A stretch of DNA of 64,000 bases from Bradyrhizobium sp. JYMT SZCCT0428 (GTDB lineage Bacteria > Pseudomonadota > Alphaproteobacteria > Rhizobiales > Xanthobacteraceae): assembly GCF_018131075.1 (NCBI RefSeq), contig NZ_JAFCLS010000045.1, positions 1 through 64,000 on the forward strand, given 5' to 3'. This document shows, one piece after another, positions 62,271 to 64,000 of the stretch. Below the pieces are notes generated by a model, which was not told the origin of the DNA, did not search any database, and worked only from the letters and a program-made list of their open reading frames with translations. A program made the position numbers and the translations under genes. The first letter of the stretch is position 1, and every line of letters starts with the position of its first letter.

Positions 62271-62523
62271 ATCGATCGATCTCCATATCCGTTTGCTGGG
62301 TGACACCCGGAGCGCGTCCTCTTCTGACCGGCTGTCGGTATCGCGGTACGACGCTATGTCGAACCCGCGCGCAGATTTGGCCTTCACCGGCCCGCTCCCG
62401 CCCAGTGTCGCCCAAAAAATCAGCTATCTCCAACCTTGATGAAAAAGATCGCAATCCACGCTTTCGTCGTCCAATTAATAATGGCACCCTCTTCATGCCG
62501 GAATGTTATGGATGGAGAGGGAG

Positions 62524-63435
62524 ATGGCGCGGATCAATTCGCGGCAGGTCGAAGCCTTCCGCGCGATGATGCTGACGGGCAGCGTGACGGAAGCGGCAAA
62601 GCTGATGGCCGTGACGCAGCCGGCCGTCAGCCGGTTGCTGCGCGACTTCCAGGCGCTGCTGAAAATGGAGCTGTTCGACAAGCGCGGCACTGGACTGGTG
62701 CCGAGGGCTGCCGCGACGGCGCTCTACATGGAGGTCGAACGCTCCTTCGTCGGTCTCGAGCGGATCACGGCGGCAGCGGAAGAAATCCGCAGCCGCCGGA
62801 CCGGCACGCTGCGGATCGCGGCCCTGCCGGCGCTGTCCAACGGCTATCTGCCGAGGCTCTCCGGGCGCTTCCTGATGGAGCGGCCGAACCTCAATCTGTC
62901 TTTCTTCGGCGTGATCTCACCGATTGTGGTCGACTGGGTGTTGAACAACCAATGTGACATCGGTTTCGCCGAAGTGCCGATCGCCCATGCGGGATTGTCG
63001 AGCGTACGGTTGCCGGCGCCGGCCCGCGTCGCCGTTCTGCCAACCGGACACCGGCTCGCAGCCAAGGCAACGCTGCAGCCGCGCGATTTCGAAGGCGAGA
63101 CCTTCGTGTCCCTGACGACGGGATCGACCGGCCGGCATCTGATCGACCAGGCCTTCAATCGCGACGATGTCCGCCGGGTTCTCCGGGTCGAGACCAGCCT
63201 CTCGGAAATCATGTGCGGGCTGGTGTCATCCGGACTTGGCGTCGCGATCTGCGATCCTTTCACCGCGCGGGAGTTCGAGAACCGGGGCGTCGTGGCCCGG
63301 CCCTTCCTGCCGCGGATCGATTTCGAATTTGCTGCGGTGTTTCCGCCGCAGCGCAGTCCCTCGCCAGTGGCCCTGGACCTAGTGGAAGCCGTGCGGCAGG
63401 CGCTCAGCGAGATGAGCAACCCGCCGCAAGCATAG
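62524..63435 (+). CDS. LysR family transcriptional regulator (OccR/NocR-like)
   Basis: The product is 303 residues: N-terminal winged helix (RQVEAFRAMMLTGSVTEAA; VTQPAVSRLLRDFQ) and a periplasmic-binding-like effector domain. The start MARINSRQVEAFRAMM recalls opine regulators such as OccR and NocR. ATG 62524 is preceded by GGAGAGGGAG. It faces the importer-oxidase operon across a 253-bp gap and is the probable activator, with the opine-like substrate as coinducer. Confidence 0.9.
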   Translation: MARINSRQVEAFRAMMLTGSVTEAAKLMAVTQPAVSRLLRDFQALLKMELFDKRGTGLVPRAAATALYMEVERSFVGLERITAAAEEIRSRRTGTLRIAALPALSNGYLPRLSGRFLMERPNLNLSFFGVISPIVVDWVLNNQCDIGFAEVPIAHAGLSSVRLPAPARVAVLPTGHRLAAKATLQPRDFEGETFVSLTTGSTGRHLIDQAFNRDDVRRVLRVETSLSEIMCGLVSSGLGVAICDPFTAREFENRGVVARPFLPRIDFEFAAVFPPQRSPSPVALDLVEAVRQALSEMSNPPQA

Positions 63436-63442
63436 GCCCGTC

Positions 63443-64000
63443 TTACCAGTTACGCTGGGCGCGGAAGGCGAGTGACAATGTGCCCTGGTCCTTGAGTTCG
63501 TACAGGGCTGCCGGCTTGACACTGACGGCCGGCAAGGCGGCGAGGCCGGAATATTGCTGATCGACATGCGTGTACATCAGCTCACCCGTGAAAGTGAGGT
63601 TCTTCACCGGGGACCAGCGCGTGTTGGTGCCGATCTGCGCGACGTTGAAGTTCGGATTGCAGGTCGAGCCGGGTGTCAGGAAGGTAGTGACGGTGGCGCA
63701 GATATAACCTCTTGCCGTGGCATTGTAGCTGACCGACGTGTAGGAGCCGAACAGCGCTGAATTCCACTGGCTGTTCCAGTTGTGCGTGTAGCCGGTACGA
63801 AAGCCCCACAGTTTGGTCGTCTCGATCCCATTGCCGGTCGTGAAAATGCCGTCAGAAACGCCTCCAATACTCAGGCCTTGGTAAGCGCCCGCCAGGCCGC
63901 TGCTGCCATACATGGCGACGGTGGGTGCGACCAGACTCTGCCAGACGTAACGGCTGGCACCGTCCGAATAGCCGAATGAAATATCGATGTCGTCGCCCTT
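63443..64000 (-). CDS. Porin, Bradyrhizobium Omp2b-like (partial; N-terminus off the window)
   Basis: This minus-strand gene ends at 63443 and its frame is open to base 64000. 185 residues are visible, the C-terminal half or less of a typical 450-540 residue porin. Amphipathic beta-strand pattern, Gly/Ser-rich loops, a Cys pair (ICATVTTFLTPGSTCNPNF) and a terminal aromatic residue (RAQRNW) mark an outer-membrane barrel. It is 7 bp from the convergent LysR stop. Signal peptide and start are not in the window. Confidence 0.9.
   Translation of the reverse strand, partial: KGDDIDISFGYSDGASRYVWQSLVAPTVAMYGSSGLAGAYQGLSIGGVSDGIFTTGNGIETTKLWGFRTGYTHNWNSQWNSALFGSYTSVSYNATARGYICATVTTFLTPGSTCNPNFNVAQIGTNTRWSPVKNLTFTGELMYTHVDQQYSGLAALPAVSVKPAALYELKDQGTLSLAFRAQRNW

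Overview
The window is high-GC alphaproteobacterial chromosome. Compact operons with 4-bp start/stop overlaps, palindromic repeats between genes, DUF3551 and other small exported proteins, a FixK2/NnrR-type denitrification locus and a Bradyrhizobium-like porin at the right edge all suggest a Bradyrhizobium-type member of the Nitrobacteraceae. This is judged from memory of the families; no search was run. No rRNA, tRNA, CRISPR array or intact transposase was seen.

Region 1 (1-2290) is repeat-rich. It holds a dispersed repeat at the left edge and one putative six-hairpin glycosidase-like gene, flanked by exact 39-bp direct repeats.

Region 2 (2291-25641) is a nearly continuous purine island. 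Two complete BMP-type (nucleoside/purine) ABC importers are interleaved with a biuret-hydrolase-like enzyme, a guanine-deaminase-like enzyme, 8-oxoguanine deaminase and a split xanthine dehydrogenase (FAD subunit plus a fused Fe-S/Mo subunit). These are followed by urate oxidase, a urate/xanthine permease, a fused OHCU decarboxylase/5-hydroxyisourate hydrolase, PuuE-type allantoinase, a DUF3830 protein and allantoate amidohydrolase. Together they can take up purines and carry them through xanthine, urate and allantoin to allantoate and ammonia. No transcription factor gene lies in this region.

Region 3 (25795-35805) is mixed: aldose-1-epimerase-like, LLM flavin oxidoreductase, quinone oxidoreductase, DUF2889, a 772-residue membrane-anchored protein with a phospholipase A2-like His-Asp motif, a PNPOx-fold protein, PaiB-like, a STAS-less SulP transporter and a CHAD protein.

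Region 4 (36052-41412) is a nitrite/NO locus: nnrS, a small Cys-rich ORF, pseudoazurin, an NnrR-like regulator, a DUF1858 protein, copper nitrite reductase nirK and nirV. FixK2/NnrR-like boxes stand before nirK, before pseudoazurin and in the nnrS promoter region.

Region 5 (41450-49245) is a hexonate/hexuronate locus: uxuA, an L-idonate-5-dehydrogenase-like gene, TRAP transporter dctMQP, a FadR-type GntR regulator, and a divergent uxuB/mannitol-dehydrogenase-family gene. Overlapping palindromes lie in the shared promoter.

Region 6 (49382-53966) holds small exported or hypothetical proteins, an alpha/beta hydrolase with Ala at the nucleophile position, an MBL-fold hydrolase and a DUF3750 protein. 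Region 7 (54033-63435) is an opine-oxidase-like catabolic operon: RidA, two FAD oxidases, HcnB- and HcnA-like subunits, a PotABCD-type ABC importer and a divergent LysR regulator. The window ends inside a porin gene.
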